DNA from: Rhodobacterales bacterium
GTDB lineage: Bacteria; Pseudomonadota; Alphaproteobacteria; Rhodobacterales; Rhodobacteraceae
DNA length: 64,000 bases
Assembly: GCA_002748265.1 (NCBI GenBank)
Contig: PDRY01000013.1
Location: forward strand, 62,001-126,000
Reading direction: 5' to 3'
Below the pieces are notes generated by a model. The model saw only the letters and a program-made list of their open reading frames with translations, searched no databases and had not been told where the DNA came from. The position numbers were made by a program, and so were the translations under genes. Every line of letters starts with the position of its first letter. The stretch's first letter is position 1. Positions 7,864 through 16,652 of the stretch are shown one piece after another.

Positions 7864-9258
7864 TCAGGCGTGGATCGCGCCGTCGCCGCAGGCGAGCGCG
7901 GCTTCGCGCACGGCTTCCGAATAGGTCGGGTGCGCGTGGCAGGTGCGGGCCACGTCTTCGGCAGAGGCGCCGAATTCCATGGCAACGCAGACCTCGTGGA
8001 TCAGATCGCCCGCCGCCGGGCCGATGATGTGGCAGCCCAGGATGCGGTCGGTGTCCTTGTCGGCCAGCAGTTTGACGAACCCGTCGGCGGCGAAATTGGC
8101 CTTGGCGCGGCCGTTGCCCATGAAGGAGAACTTGCCGACCTTATAGGCGCGGCCTTCCTCTTTGAGCTGCTCTTCGGTTTTGCCGACAGAGGCGACCTCG
8201 GGGTGGGTGTAGACCACGCCGGGGATCACGCCGTAATTCACATGCGGGTGCTGACCGGCGATGCCTTCGGCACAGGCCATGCCTTCGTCTTCGGCTTTGT
8301 GGGCCAGCATCGGGCCGGGCACCGCGTCGCCGATGGCGTAGAGGCCTTTGACCGAGGTGGCGTAGTGATCGTCGATCTTGACCTGGCCGCGCTCGGTCAT
8401 CTCGACGCCCAGATCGGCCAGCCCCAGACCGTCGGTGAAGGGCTTGCGGCCCGTGGCCAGCAGCACGACATCGGCGTCCAGGGTCGCTTCGCTGTCGTCT
8501 TTGCGCAGCTTGTAGGTGACCTTGGCCTTGGTCTTGAGCTCTTCGACCTCCTGAACGGCGGCGCCCATGATGAAGTTCATGCCGCCCTTCTTGAGCATCC
8601 GCTGGAAGGTCTTGGCGACCTCGCCATCGGAGCCGGGCATGATGCTGTCCATGAATTCGATCACGGTCACGTCGGCGCCCAGACGCTGGTAGACGGAGCC
8701 CAGCTCAAGCCCGATCACGCCGCCGCCGATGACGATCATCTTCTTGGGGGTCTTCTTGAGGCTCAGCGCGCCGGTGCTGTCGACGACCACGCCGCCGTCA
8801 TTGTTGACGGTGACGCCCTTCAGAGGGGCAACCTCGGAGCCGGTGGCCACGACGATATGCTTGGCCTCATGGGTGTCGTCGCCCACTTTGACCTTGCCCG
8901 CCGCCGGGATCGAGCCCCAGCCCTTGAGCCAGTCGACCTTGTTCTTTTTGAACAGGAATTCGATGCCCTTGGTGTTGGCGTCGATGGTCTCTTGCTTGTA
9001 GGCCTGCATCTGGTCCCAATCGACCGACGGCGATTTGCCCTTCAGCCCCATCTTGGCGAAGTTGTGCTCGGCCTCGTGCAGCATATGGGTGCCGTGCAGC
9101 AGCGCCTTGGACGGGATGCAGCCGACATTGAGGCAGGTGCCGCCGAGCGCTTCGCGGCCTTCGACGCAGGCGGTCTTCAGCCCGAGCTGTGCGCAGCGGA
9201 TGGCGCAGACATAGCCGCCGGGGCCGCCGCCGATCACGATCACGTCGTAAGATGCCAT
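7864..9258 (-). CDS. lpd: Dihydrolipoyl dehydrogenase (E3)
   Basis: A 464-residue flavoprotein that reoxidises dihydrolipoamide in 2-oxoacid dehydrogenase complexes using NAD+. The N-terminus has the FAD dinucleotide fold ([14 protein letters not shown], residues 6-19). The redox disulfide lies in [13 protein letters not shown] (C42 and C47). An NAD fold ([18 protein letters not shown]) is near residue 180, and the C-terminal catalytic HAHPTYSE motif is intact. ATG 9258 follows an AAAGGA ribosome site. No E1 or E2 gene adjoins it, so the partner complex cannot be told from context. Confidence 0.96.
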   Translation of the reverse strand: MASYDVIVIGGGPGGYVCAIRCAQLGLKTACVEGREALGGTCLNVGCIPSKALLHGTHMLHEAEHNFAKMGLKGKSPSVDWDQMQAYKQETIDANTKGIEFLFKKNKVDWLKGWGSIPAAGKVKVGDDTHEAKHIVVATGSEVAPLKGVTVNNDGGVVVDSTGALSLKKTPKKMIVIGGGVIGLELGSVYQRLGADVTVIEFMDSIMPGSDGEVAKTFQRMLKKGGMNFIMGAAVQEVEELKTKAKVTYKLRKDDSEATLDADVVLLATGRKPFTDGLGLADLGVEMTERGQVKIDDHYATSVKGLYAIGDAVPGPMLAHKAEDEGMACAEGIAGQHPHVNYGVIPGVVYTHPEVASVGKTEEQLKEEGRAYKVGKFSFMGNGRAKANFAADGFVKLLADKDTDRILGCHIIGPAAGDLIHEVCVAMEFGASAEDVARTCHAHPTYSEAVREAALACGDGAIHA

Positions 9259-9286
9259 TTGGGGGTCCTTTCTGGTTGGGCGGGGA

Positions 9287-9350
9287 AGGGGCTCTGCCCC
9301 TCTGGGCCTCTCGGCCCATTCACCCCGAGGTATTTGGGACAAATAAGAAG
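9287..9350 (-). repeat. Post-stop intergenic element, copy B
   Basis: Read on the minus strand, the element begins 1 bp after the stop of the 83-residue gene with CTTCTTATTTGT, then AAATACCTCGGGGTG. Two hairpins follow (TGGGCC/GGCCCA at 9303-9318 and AGGGGC/GCCCCT at 9287-9301). The first 30 bases closely resemble 41423-41452. Confidence 0.6.
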
Positions 9351-9351
9351 A

Positions 9352-9603
9352 TCAGGCCGTTTCAACGAAATGGTGGTGGTGATGGGTCAAGCCGGTGCGG
9401 TTGCGCAGCAGCAGGTCCTGAGTATCGAGGAAGGTTTGTGCGCGGGGGCGATCCGCGACCTGAAAGAGCGCCGCTGCGATCCCGTCGCCCTTCCAGACCT
9501 GAAGCACGGACAGCCCGGCCTGGGCGCGATCCTCGGCGTCTTGATCGAAGGCGGTTTTCCAGCCGTCGAAATCTTTGGTTTCGTGGACAAGGATCAGTTG
9601 CAT
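9352..9603 (-). CDS. Small conserved-type protein with a five-histidine tail
   Basis: An 83-residue protein whose ATG 9603 is preceded by a strong GGGAAGGA site. The body (MQLILVHETKDFDGWKTAFD, then LQVWKGD and ALFQVAD) looks like a small dimeric alpha/beta-barrel of the antibiotic-biosynthesis-monooxygenase type, but this is structural impression only. Near the C-terminus, residues 74-78 are five consecutive histidines, a potential metal-binding tail. It lies upstream of lpd on the same strand, separated by a hairpin-bearing repeat element. Confidence 0.7.
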   Translation of the reverse strand: MQLILVHETKDFDGWKTAFDQDAEDRAQAGLSVLQVWKGDGIAAALFQVADRPRAQTFLDTQDLLLRNRTGLTHHHHHFVETA

Positions 9604-9744
9604 GGCGCTATCCTTCCCTTGGGCCTGACTGCGACAGCACGCCGCGTGGTGTTGCCCAGCCTATAGGCTCTTGCGCAAGGGTGCATCAAGGGAATGCGTG
9701 CGGATCGCGCGGGGTTTTGCGGCAGATCGGTGGGAAGGGATGTT

Positions 9745-9820
<76 letters not shown>

Positions 9821-9866
9821 AACGCTCGCCTATGTGGCCCCCGCCGCGGGCGGTGTCAAGCGGTGT

Positions 9867-10502
9867 TCAGAACTCCGACCAGAGCGAGACTCGGAAGTCC
9901 GGGCTGTCGGTGGAGAAGTCCTGCTCTGCCTCAGCGACCACCCGAAGGGAGGGGCGGGCGCGCCAGATCGCGAAGAGGGCCCCGCTGGTGGTCGTGCCCT
10001 CCAGGCCGAGCGTCTCGGCGCGCCATTGTCCCATGACGGCGAAGCTGTCCGTGACATTGTAGCCCAGGCTGATCTGGTCGGTGCCGCGCCAATCCACCGG
10101 GTTGGTGCTGGCAAAGGTGATCTGGGCCGACAGATCGAGCCAGCCCCATGGCAGCCCGCGCCCCGCACCCAGTGCGAGGCTGAAGATGGCATCTTCTTTC
10201 CCTTGGCTGGAGCGGTGAGCGCCCGCGCCGATTTCGGCGGCGAAGTGCCACTGATCAAGCAGCGGCACCGGGATTTTGCGTCGGGCGAAGGCGAGGGTTT
10301 CGCCCGATGTGCCATCGGTTCCCCCCCAGCCCGTAAGGCCCAACGTCAGGGTTTCGCTGAGCCCGTATTCAAGATGAAGGCGCGGCGCGTTCCCGTTCAG
10401 CGACACCCCGGCGGCGGCGAACCCGTGGCCCTGTTCCTGCAGCCAGCCGCCCGCATGAGCAGGCGCGCAGGTGAGCAGGAGGAGAAGGGCAGGCAACCGC
10501 AT
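9867..10502 (-). CDS. Secreted beta-strand-rich protein, probable outer-membrane component
   Basis: A 211-residue protein. ATG 10502 starts a signal peptide ([17 protein letters not shown]). The mature part is rich in alternating hydrophobic/polar strands ([44 protein letters not shown]) and ends in aromatic SLWSEF, all typical of a small outer-membrane barrel. The frame extends 24 codons upstream, but that stretch lacks a signal. It is divergent from the rhodanese operon. No specific family recognised. Confidence 0.72.
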   Translation of the reverse strand: MRLPALLLLLTCAPAHAGGWLQEQGHGFAAAGVSLNGNAPRLHLEYGLSETLTLGLTGWGGTDGTSGETLAFARRKIPVPLLDQWHFAAEIGAGAHRSSQGKEDAIFSLALGAGRGLPWGWLDLSAQITFASTNPVDWRGTDQISLGYNVTDSFAVMGQWRAETLGLEGTTTSGALFAIWRARPSLRVVAEAEQDFSTDSPDFRVSLWSEF

Positions 10503-10525
10503 GCCGTCAGCAAAGCGTTGAAGAA

Positions 10526-10560
10526 TTAACAATGTCCTAACAGGAACCGACCATGTTAGG
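10526..10560. promoter_or_regulatory. Divergent promoter with seven-base inverted repeat
   Basis: CCTAACA (10536-10542) and TGTTAGG (10554-10560) form a perfect inverted repeat with an 11-bp spacer, suitable for a dimeric regulator. A degenerate CtrA-like TTAA-N7-CTAAC (10526-10541) overlaps it. It lies between the beta-strand-rich protein gene and the rhodanese operon. Confidence 0.4.
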
Positions 10561-10588
10561 CTTTGGATAAACAAGGAGGAGTTTATTC

Positions 10589-11167
10589 ATGCGTTTTGCC
10601 GCTGTGCTTTGTCTGCTCGCCGCGCCCGTCGCCGCCGAGGAGGTGGGAATCACACCCGAGATTTCATCGGTGACCGTGGAGACCCGCTCCGGTCCGGTGG
10701 AGATTTCCCGGATCCAGGACACCGCGCATGAGGTGACGGGGGAATGGGCGCGCAGCTCTCGGCCTTGTCCGAATTTCTGCATCCAGCCGATGAGCCCCGC
10801 CGAAGGCGTTCACACGATCGGGGAGCTGGAGCTGCTGGAGATGTTGGCCGACCCCGAGATCACCGTGATCGACAGCCGCACCACGGATTGGTACGAAAAC
10901 GGCACCATCCCCGGCGCCGTGTCGATCCCCTACACGCAGATCATCGATGAGCTGGCCAGCCTGGGCTGCCAGCCCGATTTCGATGGCTGGGACTGTGCCG
11001 AGGCCCAGAACGTCGCGCTGTTTTGCAACGGGATCTGGTGCGGGCAGTCTCCGACCGCGATCCGCAACATGATCGAAGCCGGCTACCCGGCAGATCGTAT
11101 CCATTATTATCGCGGTGGCATGCAAAGCTGGCGTATGGTGGGCCTGACGGTCACGGGAGAAGAGTGA
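10589..11167 (+). CDS. Secreted rhodanese-domain protein
   Basis: A 192-residue protein with an N-terminal signal peptide (about residues 1-16) and a strong AAGGAGG ribosome site. The C-terminal rhodanese domain (about residues 75-190) has the DSR segment (95-97) and the active-site loop CNGIWCGQS, with the presumed persulfide-carrying Cys at 146. Two further cysteines (C60, C64) precede the domain. Periplasmic sulfur transfer or thiol chemistry is likely. Its stop and the next ATG overlap by one base, giving a three-gene operon with a monooxygenase-fold protein and an I78 lipoprotein. Confidence 0.88.
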   Translation: MRFAAVLCLLAAPVAAEEVGITPEISSVTVETRSGPVEISRIQDTAHEVTGEWARSSRPCPNFCIQPMSPAEGVHTIGELELLEMLADPEITVIDSRTTDWYENGTIPGAVSIPYTQIIDELASLGCQPDFDGWDCAEAQNVALFCNGIWCGQSPTAIRNMIEAGYPADRIHYYRGGMQSWRMVGLTVTGEE

Positions 11168-11484
11168 TGGATGTCACCAAAGACTTTGTCGGGCAGACGG
11201 TGATCTGCACCTTTGAAATGACCCCGGCCACGGCCGATGAGCTGATGGAGCGTTTGGAGGCCGCCTATGCCGATGTGATCTCCAAACAGCCGGGGTTCAT
11301 CGCGGCGGGGCTGCATATAAACGATGCCCGCACGCGGATTGCGAATTACTCTCAGTGGGAGCGGCGCGAGGATTATCAAGCGATGCTGCGCACCCCTGAG
11401 ATGCGCGAGCGCAATGCCGTCATCAACACCCTGTGCAAGGGGTTTGAGCCGGTCATGTACGAAGTGGGAGGGGTCTTCCGATGA
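11167..11484 (+). CDS. Antibiotic-biosynthesis-monooxygenase (ABM) fold protein
   Basis: A 105-residue protein, the usual length for a single ABM domain (PF03992). It shows a first strand (TVICTFEMTP), a central QPGFIAAGLHIN strand and SQWERREDYQAMLRTPEM, the classic ABM pattern. It starts within a TGATG overlap with the rhodanese stop and overlaps the next gene by 4 bp. ABM proteins include quinol monooxygenases and haem-degrading enzymes; which applies here cannot be told. Confidence 0.85.
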   Translation: MDVTKDFVGQTVICTFEMTPATADELMERLEAAYADVISKQPGFIAAGLHINDARTRIANYSQWERREDYQAMLRTPEMRERNAVINTLCKGFEPVMYEVGGVFR

Positions 11485-11747
11485 TACGTCGCTTGCTTGT
11501 CGCGGCGGTGTTCGTGGCAGGGTGCCAGATGGCGGAGCCCAAGGGGCCGACGCTCCCCGAGGAGAGCTGCGGGGCCAGCGACTACCAGGGGCTTGTTGGG
11601 AAGTCTCTTGCCGCGATCACCATGCCCGCCGATCTGAATGCGCGGATCGTCCCGCATGGCGGAGCGGTGACGCTGGATTACGATCCCGATCGCATGAATA
11701 TCTTTCTTGACCGGGACGGGCGGATCGAGTCGATCACCTGCGGTTAG
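11481..11747 (+). CDS. Peptidase inhibitor I78-family lipoprotein
   Basis: An 88-residue protein with a lipobox (LLVAAVFVAGC, lipidated Cys at about 15). The I78 signature follows: ESCGASDYQGLVGKSLAAI, then LNARIVPHGGAVTLDYDPDRMNI and a C-terminal CG. This family inhibits serine proteases; membrane anchoring suggests protection of the envelope. It is the last gene of the rhodanese operon (ATGA overlap). Confidence 0.87.
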   Translation: MIRRLLVAAVFVAGCQMAEPKGPTLPEESCGASDYQGLVGKSLAAITMPADLNARIVPHGGAVTLDYDPDRMNIFLDRDGRIESITCG

Positions 11748-11836
11748 GCCGCTGCCGCGAAAATGCCCTGAAACGGTCCGTAGCCGTTCACACCGTTGGC
11801 GCGTGGGCGCCTTGGCCGCCGGGCAATGTCCGGCTT

Positions 11837-12652
11837 ATGAGCAGTTTCGAACATAAGCTGGACGGCTACGCGGTAACGCTTCTCAATCCGGGAGCGACCC
11901 GCACAATGCTGATCCTCATGGGGTCTTCGGGCGCGGACCGCGCTCCGGATCCGAGTTTCACTAAGCTATGCCTGCTGGCGGAGCGCCGCGGGATCTCTGC
12001 TGCGGTCGTGACCTGCGATGAGACCGGCTGGTATCAAGGTGTGCGGGCAGGGCGGCTTTTTGCGCAGTTGCGGGCAATCGCGTGCAGCCATGAGCGCGTG
12101 ATCGCCATCGGGTCGGGCATGGGGGCCTACGGGGCCATGGCACTTGCTCAGGAGGATGGGGTCGACGAGGTCATCGCGTTTTCGCCCGTGGCCGAGCTGG
12201 ACCCGCGCAAAGGGCCGCAAGACTGGCGTTTCGACGAAGAGTTCGACCGTCTGGGCGCGTTTGCGCAGATCCAGAGACACCGCGCCGGGCGCTACACTGT
12301 GTTCTACGATCCCGGCAGCGCGGAGCGGCGCCACCTTGCGGCGCTTGGCCTTCCCGAGGGGCGCACCGAGCGGATGCCGATGCCTGGCACGTGTGAGCGC
12401 AGCTTCGAAATGATGCTGGCCAGCCCGATCTGGATTCGGTTCCTCAAGCTGCGGCTTCAGGGTCGCGCGATGCCGCGCCTCGCTGGAAAGCTGCGGGTCA
12501 TGCGCCGCGAGTCCATGCCCTATCTTCGGGCGCTTGTGCGGCGCAATGCTCAGGTTCGCCCTGGTGTCGCGGCCTGGGCTGACCGCCAATTGGCGGAGCG
12601 GGGATACCGCCCCCGAATCGCGGGCCGCATCCAGCATAGCGCTCGTGCCTAG
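11837..12652 (+). CDS. Alpha/beta-hydrolase-like protein lacking the nucleophile
   Basis: The 271-residue protein has an early strand (TMLILMGSSGA) and a nucleophile-elbow-like segment IGSGMGAYGAMA at residues 91-102. The usual family form is G-x-S-x-G, but here the central position (94) is Gly, encoded GGC. A C-terminal basic region (about 205-271) is rich in Arg. The fold is inferred; if correct, this is probably a catalytically dead hydrolase or a binding protein. It stands alone between the I78 operon and an ABC exporter. Confidence 0.65.
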   Translation: MSSFEHKLDGYAVTLLNPGATRTMLILMGSSGADRAPDPSFTKLCLLAERRGISAAVVTCDETGWYQGVRAGRLFAQLRAIACSHERVIAIGSGMGAYGAMALAQEDGVDEVIAFSPVAELDPRKGPQDWRFDEEFDRLGAFAQIQRHRAGRYTVFYDPGSAERRHLAALGLPEGRTERMPMPGTCERSFEMMLASPIWIRFLKLRLQGRAMPRLAGKLRVMRRESMPYLRALVRRNAQVRPGVAAWADRQLAERGYRPRIAGRIQHSARA

Positions 12653-12758
12653 GGCAAAACTCTGATCTGACATCGCGCCCGGTTGGCTCGATGCCGCCTT
12701 GTCCCTCCGGGGCCGGAGCCCTATGTCGGGGCCTCAGAACAGGACCGGGGGATGCCAA

Positions 12759-14537
12759 ATGGCACGGCAAAACATCGAAGAGCGCGAGACATCGAAACGG
12801 ATCGGAGCGCTCTCGGCACTGTGGCCGTTCCTCGCCCCCTATAAGCTGATGCTCGCGGGGGCGTTGATCGCTCTGATCCTCACCGCGGGCATTTCGCTGG
12901 TGCTTCCCCTTGCGGTGCGCCGGGTGGTGGACAACTTCGAAACCTCTGCAAGCGCACTGCTGGACAGCTATTTCGGGGCCGCGTTGGCGATCGTCGCCTT
13001 GCTCGCGGTGGGAACGGCGCTGCGTTATTATCTGGTCACCCGTCTGGGCGAGCGGGTCGTGGCCGATATCCGCAAGGCGGTGTTCGCGCGCATGATTTCC
13101 ATGTCGCCCAGCTTCTTTGAAAAGATCATGACCGGCGAGGTCTTGTCGCGGATCACCACCGACACGACGCTGATCCTGTCGGTGATCGGGTCTTCGGTTT
13201 CGGTCGCCCTGCGCAACCTGCTGATCCTGATCGGGGGGCTCTGCCTGCTGGTCTGGACATCTGCCAAGCTGACCGGGTTGGTGCTGCTGATCGTGCCCGC
13301 GATCATTGTCCCCATTGTCGTGCTGGGCCGCCGGCTGCGCCAGCTCAGCCGGGAAAACCAGGACTGGATCGCGAATTCGTCGGGTAATGCTTCCGAGGCG
13401 CTGTTGTCCGTTCAGGCAGTCCAGGCCTTCACCCACGAAGGCCGCTCGCGCGCGCGGTTCGACACCGTGACCGAAAAGAGCTTCGGCGCGGCGAAGCGGC
13501 GGATCGGGACGCGGGCTATGATGACCGCCATCGTGATCTTCCTGATCTTTGCTGGCGTGGTCGGTGTGCTGTGGATCGGCGCCCGCGATGTGCGCGGCGG
13601 AGCCATGAGCATTGGGGAGCTGGTCCAGTTCGTCATCTACGCCATCATGGTGGCCGGGGCCGTCGGCGCTCTGACCGAGATCTGGGGCGAGCTACAGCGC
13701 GCTGCGGGCGCCACAGAACGGCTTGTAGAGCTGCTCCATGCCGATGACAGCGTGAACGATCCCGCGTCGGCGCTTCCGGCGCCGGACATGCGTGAGGGGC
13801 GCATCGGTTTCGACAACGTGACCTTTGCCTATCCCGCGCGGCCCGGCACATCGGCGCTTGATCACGTCGATCTTCAGGTTGCACCGGGCGAAACTGTCGC
13901 CCTTGTCGGTCCGTCTGGTGCGGGCAAATCCACAATGCTGCAGCTGCTTTTGCGCTTTTACGATCCTGACCAGGGGGCGGTCACGCTCGACGGCGTGGAC
14001 CTGCGCCAGATGGCGCGCAGCGATTTCCGCCGCCACCTGGCCTTGGTACCGCAAGATCCAGTGATCTTCGCCGACACCGCGCGCGAAAACATCCGTTTCG
14101 GCCGCCCCGAGGCCACCGATGCCGAAGTCGAAGAGGCCGCGAAGGCCGCCGCCGCGCATGACTTTCTGACCGCGCTGCCCGAAGGCTATGACAGCTATGT
14201 CGGAGAACGGGGCGTCATGCTGTCGGGCGGGCAAAAACAGCGCATCGCCATCGCCCGAGCCATCTTGCGCGATGCGCCGGTGCTGCTTCTGGACGAGGCG
14301 ACATCTGCCCTGGATGCCGAGAGCGAGAAGCTCGTGCAGGAGGCTGTTGATCGGCTGTCGCGCGACCGCACCACGCTGGTCGTAGCGCACCGTTTGGCCA
14401 CCGTGAAGAAGGCGGATCGTATCGTCGTGATGGACGAAGGCCGCATCGTTGCCCAGGGCACTCACGCCGATCTGGTGGCGCAGGGCGGGCTCTATGCGCG
14501 TCTCGCGCGGCTCCAGTTCACCGAAGGCACGCTCTAG
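12759..14537 (+). CDS. ABCB-type ABC exporter (fused membrane and ATPase domains)
   Basis: A 592-residue half-transporter. Six membrane helices span about residues 20-300, containing the conserved coupling region FFEKIMTGEVLSRITTD. The ATPase domain (about 345-590) has Walker A GPSGAGKST, Q-loop VPQDPVIF, signature LSGGQKQR, Walker B VLLLDEATSALD and the switch His in VVAHRLATV. It matches the MsbA/lipid-A-exporter-like family that works as a homodimer exporting lipids or drugs. ATG 12759 follows GGGGGA. A hairpin terminator follows the gene. Confidence 0.93.
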   Translation: MARQNIEERETSKRIGALSALWPFLAPYKLMLAGALIALILTAGISLVLPLAVRRVVDNFETSASALLDSYFGAALAIVALLAVGTALRYYLVTRLGERVVADIRKAVFARMISMSPSFFEKIMTGEVLSRITTDTTLILSVIGSSVSVALRNLLILIGGLCLLVWTSAKLTGLVLLIVPAIIVPIVVLGRRLRQLSRENQDWIANSSGNASEALLSVQAVQAFTHEGRSRARFDTVTEKSFGAAKRRIGTRAMMTAIVIFLIFAGVVGVLWIGARDVRGGAMSIGELVQFVIYAIMVAGAVGALTEIWGELQRAAGATERLVELLHADDSVNDPASALPAPDMREGRIGFDNVTFAYPARPGTSALDHVDLQVAPGETVALVGPSGAGKSTMLQLLLRFYDPDQGAVTLDGVDLRQMARSDFRRHLALVPQDPVIFADTARENIRFGRPEATDAEVEEAAKAAAAHDFLTALPEGYDSYVGERGVMLSGGQKQRIAIARAILRDAPVLLLDEATSALDAESEKLVQEAVDRLSRDRTTLVVAHRLATVKKADRIVVMDEGRIVAQGTHADLVAQGGLYARLARLQFTEGTL

Positions 14538-14560
14538 AACCTCGCGTTCTTTCGAACCTT

Positions 14561-14596
14561 GCGCCGCGTCAGACTTGCGCGCGGCGCCTTATTTTT
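14561..14596 (+). terminator. Rho-independent terminator after the ABC exporter
   Basis: Stem GCGCCGCG / CGCGGCGC with an 11-base loop, followed by a TTATTTTT tract. Confidence 0.75.
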
Positions 14597-14679
14597 CCAC
14601 AGTCTCCTGACCGCACAAGAGATGCGCTGCCCTCGCCGGAGACGGGGGCGGGACGAAAAATATAGGGAGGATCGCTGGG

Positions 14680-16575
14680 ATGACGGACTATATGACCGCC
14701 GCCGAAGCGCAACAGATTGCGGCTGAGATGCCGTGGGGGGATCGCGAGGTTCCGCAAACGATGCACGAGATGCTCTCGGGCACTGCTGCGAAATTCGGCG
14801 CGCGCGACGCCGTCACATTTCAGATTTTTTCGGATCCGAACTCGGCCGCCGAGACGCTGAGCTGGCAAGAGGTGCTGGAGCGGTCGAACCAGGTGGCCAA
14901 CCTGTTCCGGTCGCTCGGCGTTGGGGAAAACGACGTTGTCGCGTTCCTTTTGCCGAACTGTAACGAAGCGGTTCTGACCTATCTGGGCGGCACCATTGCG
15001 GGGATCGTGAACCCGATCAACCCGCTGCTCGACGCCCAGCAGATTGGCGGCATCCTGAACGATACCGGCGCCAAGGTGCTGGTGACGCTCAAGAGCTTCC
15101 CCCAGACGGACGTGGCCCAGAAGGCCGCAGAGGCGGTGTCCTTTGCGCCGTCGGTGAAGACGGTCCTTGAGATCGACCTGCTGCGCTACATCACCGGGAT
15201 CAAGAAATTCATCATCCCGATGATCCGGCCCAAGAACCGCGTGTCGCACCACGCCAAGGTGCTGGACTTCAACCGGGAAGCCGACAAGCAACCCAAAAGC
15301 CTGGCCTTCGCTGATGCGACGGGCGACCGGACCTGCGCCTATTTCCATACCGGTGGCACCACCGGCATGCCCAAGATCGCGCAGCACCGCTATTCGGGTA
15401 TTGTCTATAATGCCTGGCTGGGCTCGACCTTCCTGTTTACCGAAAAAGACGTGCAGATGTGCCCGCTGCCGCTGTTCCACGTGTTTGCCACGGTCGTGTC
15501 GCTGGGGGCCTCGCTGGGGTCGGGCGCGCAGATCGTGTTCCCGACGCCGCAGGGCTACCGCGGGGACGGTGTGTTCGACAACTTCTGGAAGCTGATCGAG
15601 CGCTACAAAGCGACCTTCATGATCACCGTGCCCACGGCCATCTCGGCGCTGATGCAGCGCAAGGTGGATGCGGATATCTCTTCGCTGCAACTGGCGTTCT
15701 CGGGCTCTGCGCCGCTGCCGGTGGAGCTGTACAAGCGGTTCGAAAGCGCTGCGGGCGTGACCATCTGCGAAGGCTACGGCCTGACCGAGGCGACCTGCCT
15801 GGTGTCGATCAACCCGCCCCATGGCGAGAAGCGCATCGGGTCGGTGGGGCTTCCGTTCCCCTATACTGGCGTCAAGATCATGGATGTGCACAGCCATGAG
15901 GAAATGCCCGTCGATACCGTGGGCGAGATCTGCGTGGCCAACCCCGGCGTGAGCCGCGGGCACACCTATACCGATCCGGCCAAGAATGCGGACCTCTACT
16001 ATCCTGGTGAAAATTCCCAGACGGAATATCTGCGCACCGGGGATCTGGGGCGGATCGATCCCGAGGGCTATCTTTGGATCACGGGCCGCGCCAAGGACAT
16101 CATCATTCGCGGGGGGCACAATATCGACCCGGCCGAGATCGAAGAGGCCCTGCTGGCCCACAAAAAGGTCGCCTTTGCCGGAGCGATCGGTCAGCCCGAC
16201 GCCCATGCCGGGGAAATCCCGTGCGTCTATGTCGAATTGGTGGATGGTGCCCAAGTCAGCGAACGCGAGCTTTTGGACTTCGCCAAGGGGCGGATCCACG
16301 AACGGGCGGCGCATCCGAAGCATCTTGAGGTGATGGATGAGCTGCCCAAGACCGCTGTGGGCAAGATTTTCAAACCTGACCTGCGCAAGATGTCGATCAA
16401 GCGGGTCTATGACCATGCGCTCGCCGGGGCCGATGTTGCGGCGGAGGTGTCCGAAGTGTTCGAAGACAAGCGGCGCGGTCTGGTTGCCCGGTTGGCCAAG
16501 ACCGGAACCGTCACCGACGAGGACGTGATGCGCGCCCTTGGTGCCTATACCCGCCCCTGGGAGTGGCAGGACTAA
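14680..16575 (+). CDS. Acyl-CoA synthetase (AMP-forming)
   Basis: The 631-residue protein is an ANL-superfamily ligase activating a carboxylic acid to its CoA thioester via an acyl-adenylate. Motifs include the AMP-binding loop YFHTGGTTGMPK (about residues 225-236), GYGLTEATC (about 365), the TGDLGRIDPEGY hinge (about 453) and the catalytic Lys in KTAVGKIFKPDL near residue 562. An AGGGAGG site precedes ATG 14680. The location next to phaZ and phaC suggests it handles hydroxy- or fatty acids linked to polyhydroxybutyrate turnover, but chain length is not readable from sequence. Confidence 0.92.
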   Translation: MTDYMTAAEAQQIAAEMPWGDREVPQTMHEMLSGTAAKFGARDAVTFQIFSDPNSAAETLSWQEVLERSNQVANLFRSLGVGENDVVAFLLPNCNEAVLTYLGGTIAGIVNPINPLLDAQQIGGILNDTGAKVLVTLKSFPQTDVAQKAAEAVSFAPSVKTVLEIDLLRYITGIKKFIIPMIRPKNRVSHHAKVLDFNREADKQPKSLAFADATGDRTCAYFHTGGTTGMPKIAQHRYSGIVYNAWLGSTFLFTEKDVQMCPLPLFHVFATVVSLGASLGSGAQIVFPTPQGYRGDGVFDNFWKLIERYKATFMITVPTAISALMQRKVDADISSLQLAFSGSAPLPVELYKRFESAAGVTICEGYGLTEATCLVSINPPHGEKRIGSVGLPFPYTGVKIMDVHSHEEMPVDTVGEICVANPGVSRGHTYTDPAKNADLYYPGENSQTEYLRTGDLGRIDPEGYLWITGRAKDIIIRGGHNIDPAEIEEALLAHKKVAFAGAIGQPDAHAGEIPCVYVELVDGAQVSERELLDFAKGRIHERAAHPKHLEVMDELPKTAVGKIFKPDLRKMSIKRVYDHALAGADVAAEVSEVFEDKRRGLVARLAKTGTVTDEDVMRALGAYTRPWEWQD

Positions 16576-16599
16576 GCGTGAAAAACCTCACATCATTGC

Positions 16600-16630
16600 A
16601 AAAAGGCCGGTCTTGAGACCGGCCTTTTTT
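16600..16630. terminator. Bidirectional terminator between acyl-CoA synthetase and phaZ
   Basis: A 14-base perfect stem (AAAAAGGCCGGTCT / AGACCGGCCTTTTT) with a 2-bp centre. It is A-rich on one side and T-rich on the other, so it terminates both convergent genes. Confidence 0.93.
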
Positions 16631-16652
16631 CGTAGGGGATGCTTGCGCTAGC

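Noticed and set aside
7870-9666. 598-codon plus-strand frame opposite lpd
   Set aside because: It is antisense to a complete lipoamide dehydrogenase with all motifs; the translation is low-complexity Gly/Asp/Val/His-rich, typical of a shadow frame in high-GC DNA.
14569-16416. 615-codon minus-strand frame opposite the acyl-CoA synthetase
   Set aside because: Antisense to a gene with full ANL-family motifs; no recognisable domain.
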